Shown: positions 15,592 through 15,911 of the stretch, piece after piece
Layout: each line of letters begins with the position of its first letter
Position numbering within the stretch: position 1 is the stretch's first letter
Assembly: GCA_031278495.1 (NCBI GenBank)
Contig: JAITKG010000116.1
Coordinates: 1-15,911, forward strand
Origin: Prevotellaceae bacterium
GTDB taxonomy: Bacteria > Bacteroidota > Bacteroidia > Bacteroidales > UBA932
Length of the DNA stretch: 15,911 nt
Reading direction: 5' to 3'
Position numbers and translations under genes: made by a program
The notes under the pieces: generated by a model
What the model was told of the DNA's origin: nothing
Database searches by the model: none
What the model saw: only the letters and a program-made list of their open reading frames with translations

Positions 15592-15738
15592 GGTCTCGCT
15601 GTCTTCCCCGAAAGTCTCGCTGTCTTCCCCGAAAGCCGCGCTGTCTTCCCCGAAGGTCTCGCTGTCTTCCCCGAAGGTCTCGCTGTCTTCCCCGAAGGTC
15701 TCGCTGTCTTCCCCGAAGGTTTGGGTGAGCTTCCCGAA
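15592..15738. repeat. 21-bp tandem repeat array
   Basis: Six full units of GGTCTCGCTGTCTTCCCCGA(A) run from 15592 to 15717 in exact 21-bp register. A diverged seventh unit lies at 15718-15738 (TTTGGGTGAGCTTCCCGAA) and a diverged preceding unit at 15572-15591. The third unit differs at GCCGCG. Although 21 is a multiple of three, the frames are short, have no start context and are flanked by repeats, so I treat it as non-coding. Confidence 0.85.
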
Positions 15739-15740
15739 AG

Positions 15741-15806
15741 TGATTAGGCGATTAGGTGATTAAGTACGGCAAGCGTTAGCCACCTAATCTCTTAATCACC
15801 TAATCT
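15741..15806. repeat. Second octamer inverted pair, right of the 21-bp array
   Basis: Three NGATTARG octamers (15741-15764) are followed by an 18-bp centre (TACGGCAAGCGTTAGCCA). Three inverted octamers come next (15783-15806: CCTAATCT, CTTAATCA, CCTAATCT). With 15465-15572 it brackets the 21-bp array on both sides. Confidence 0.75.
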
Positions 15807-15911
15807 CTTGTGATAATTTTCAATGTCTGGTTACTGGTGGTTTTTTCGCAATACCAGCAAGTAAGCAGGATGCCGTCGCCGGAAGACTGTGCGGAAAAGC
15901 GCGTTTCAACC
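15800..15911 (-). CDS. 3' end of an unidentified minus-strand gene (partial)
   Basis: A reading frame enters from the right edge at 15910 and gives 36 residues, VETRFSAQSSGDGILLTCWY followed by CEKTTSNQTLKIITRD, before TAG at 15802-15800. The composition looks protein-like (polar start, hydrophobic ILLTCWY core, charged end) and the frame is open right up to the repeat block, where the stop lies. The stop and the last codon fall inside an inverted GATTARG octamer. Too little is present to name a family. Confidence 0.4.
   Translation of the reverse strand, partial: VETRFSAQSSGDGILLTCWYCEKTTSNQTLKIITRD

Noticed and set aside
15592..15738. CRISPR array or repeat protein gene
   Set aside because: No spacers lie between the 21-bp units. 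The in-frame heptad is short, has no start context and is enclosed by non-coding repeats.

Overview
The window looks like chromosomal DNA of a Bacteroidales bacterium (phylum Bacteroidota). The signs are an outer-membrane TonB-dependent receptor with an N-terminal carboxypeptidase-regulatory-like domain and an 'AQ' signal-peptide end, a lipoprotein co-transcribed with it, ORF6N-domain proteins, A-rich leaders in place of Shine-Dalgarno sites, several TAnnTTTG promoter motifs (the Bacteroidota -7 element), and a eukaryote-type (GT3) glycogen synthase fused to an alpha-glucan phosphorylase. Genus cannot be fixed from the sequence alone.

Layout. Positions 1-5826 form a minus-strand block. Read in the direction of transcription it holds a small SH3/KOW-like gene (5826-5653), a VapD-like gene lacking its C-terminal half (5643-5470), a TatD-family hydrolase with a GTG start (5393-4608), a type I cytoplasmic L-asparaginase (4543-3518), tRNA-Ser(GGA) (3490-3403), two tandem ORF6N paralogues that each carry the same upstream inverted repeat (3280-2666 and 2544-2023), and a membrane-anchored 5'-nucleotidase-type phosphohydrolase (1998-139). 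Positions 5827-6637 are gene-free and full of repeats: a REP-like nested palindrome, a tandem array of 23/24-bp hairpin-forming units, and an inverted pair of a dispersed element that also occurs at the left edge of the window. The plus-strand gene 6638-10864 encodes the 1408-residue synthase/phosphorylase fusion behind a good promoter. A perfect 18-bp inverted repeat at 10908-10945 separates it from a convergent minus-strand operon: TonB-dependent receptor (15372-12553), then beta-helix surface lipoprotein (12537-11002). Positions 15373-15799 hold a nested inverted repeat just upstream of the receptor, followed by a layered repeat structure (GATTARG octamers, their inverted copies and a 21-bp array). 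The last 112 bp are probably the 3' end of another minus-strand gene.

Functional reading. The window is mostly housekeeping and carbon storage (tRNA, asparaginase, TatD, glycogen enzyme) plus one nutrient-uptake operon of unknown substrate. The parts that look accessory are the VapD remnant with its small partner gene, the duplicated ORF6N genes with their conserved upstream palindrome, and the intergenic repeat arrays. I found no complete mobile element, CRISPR array or rRNA.
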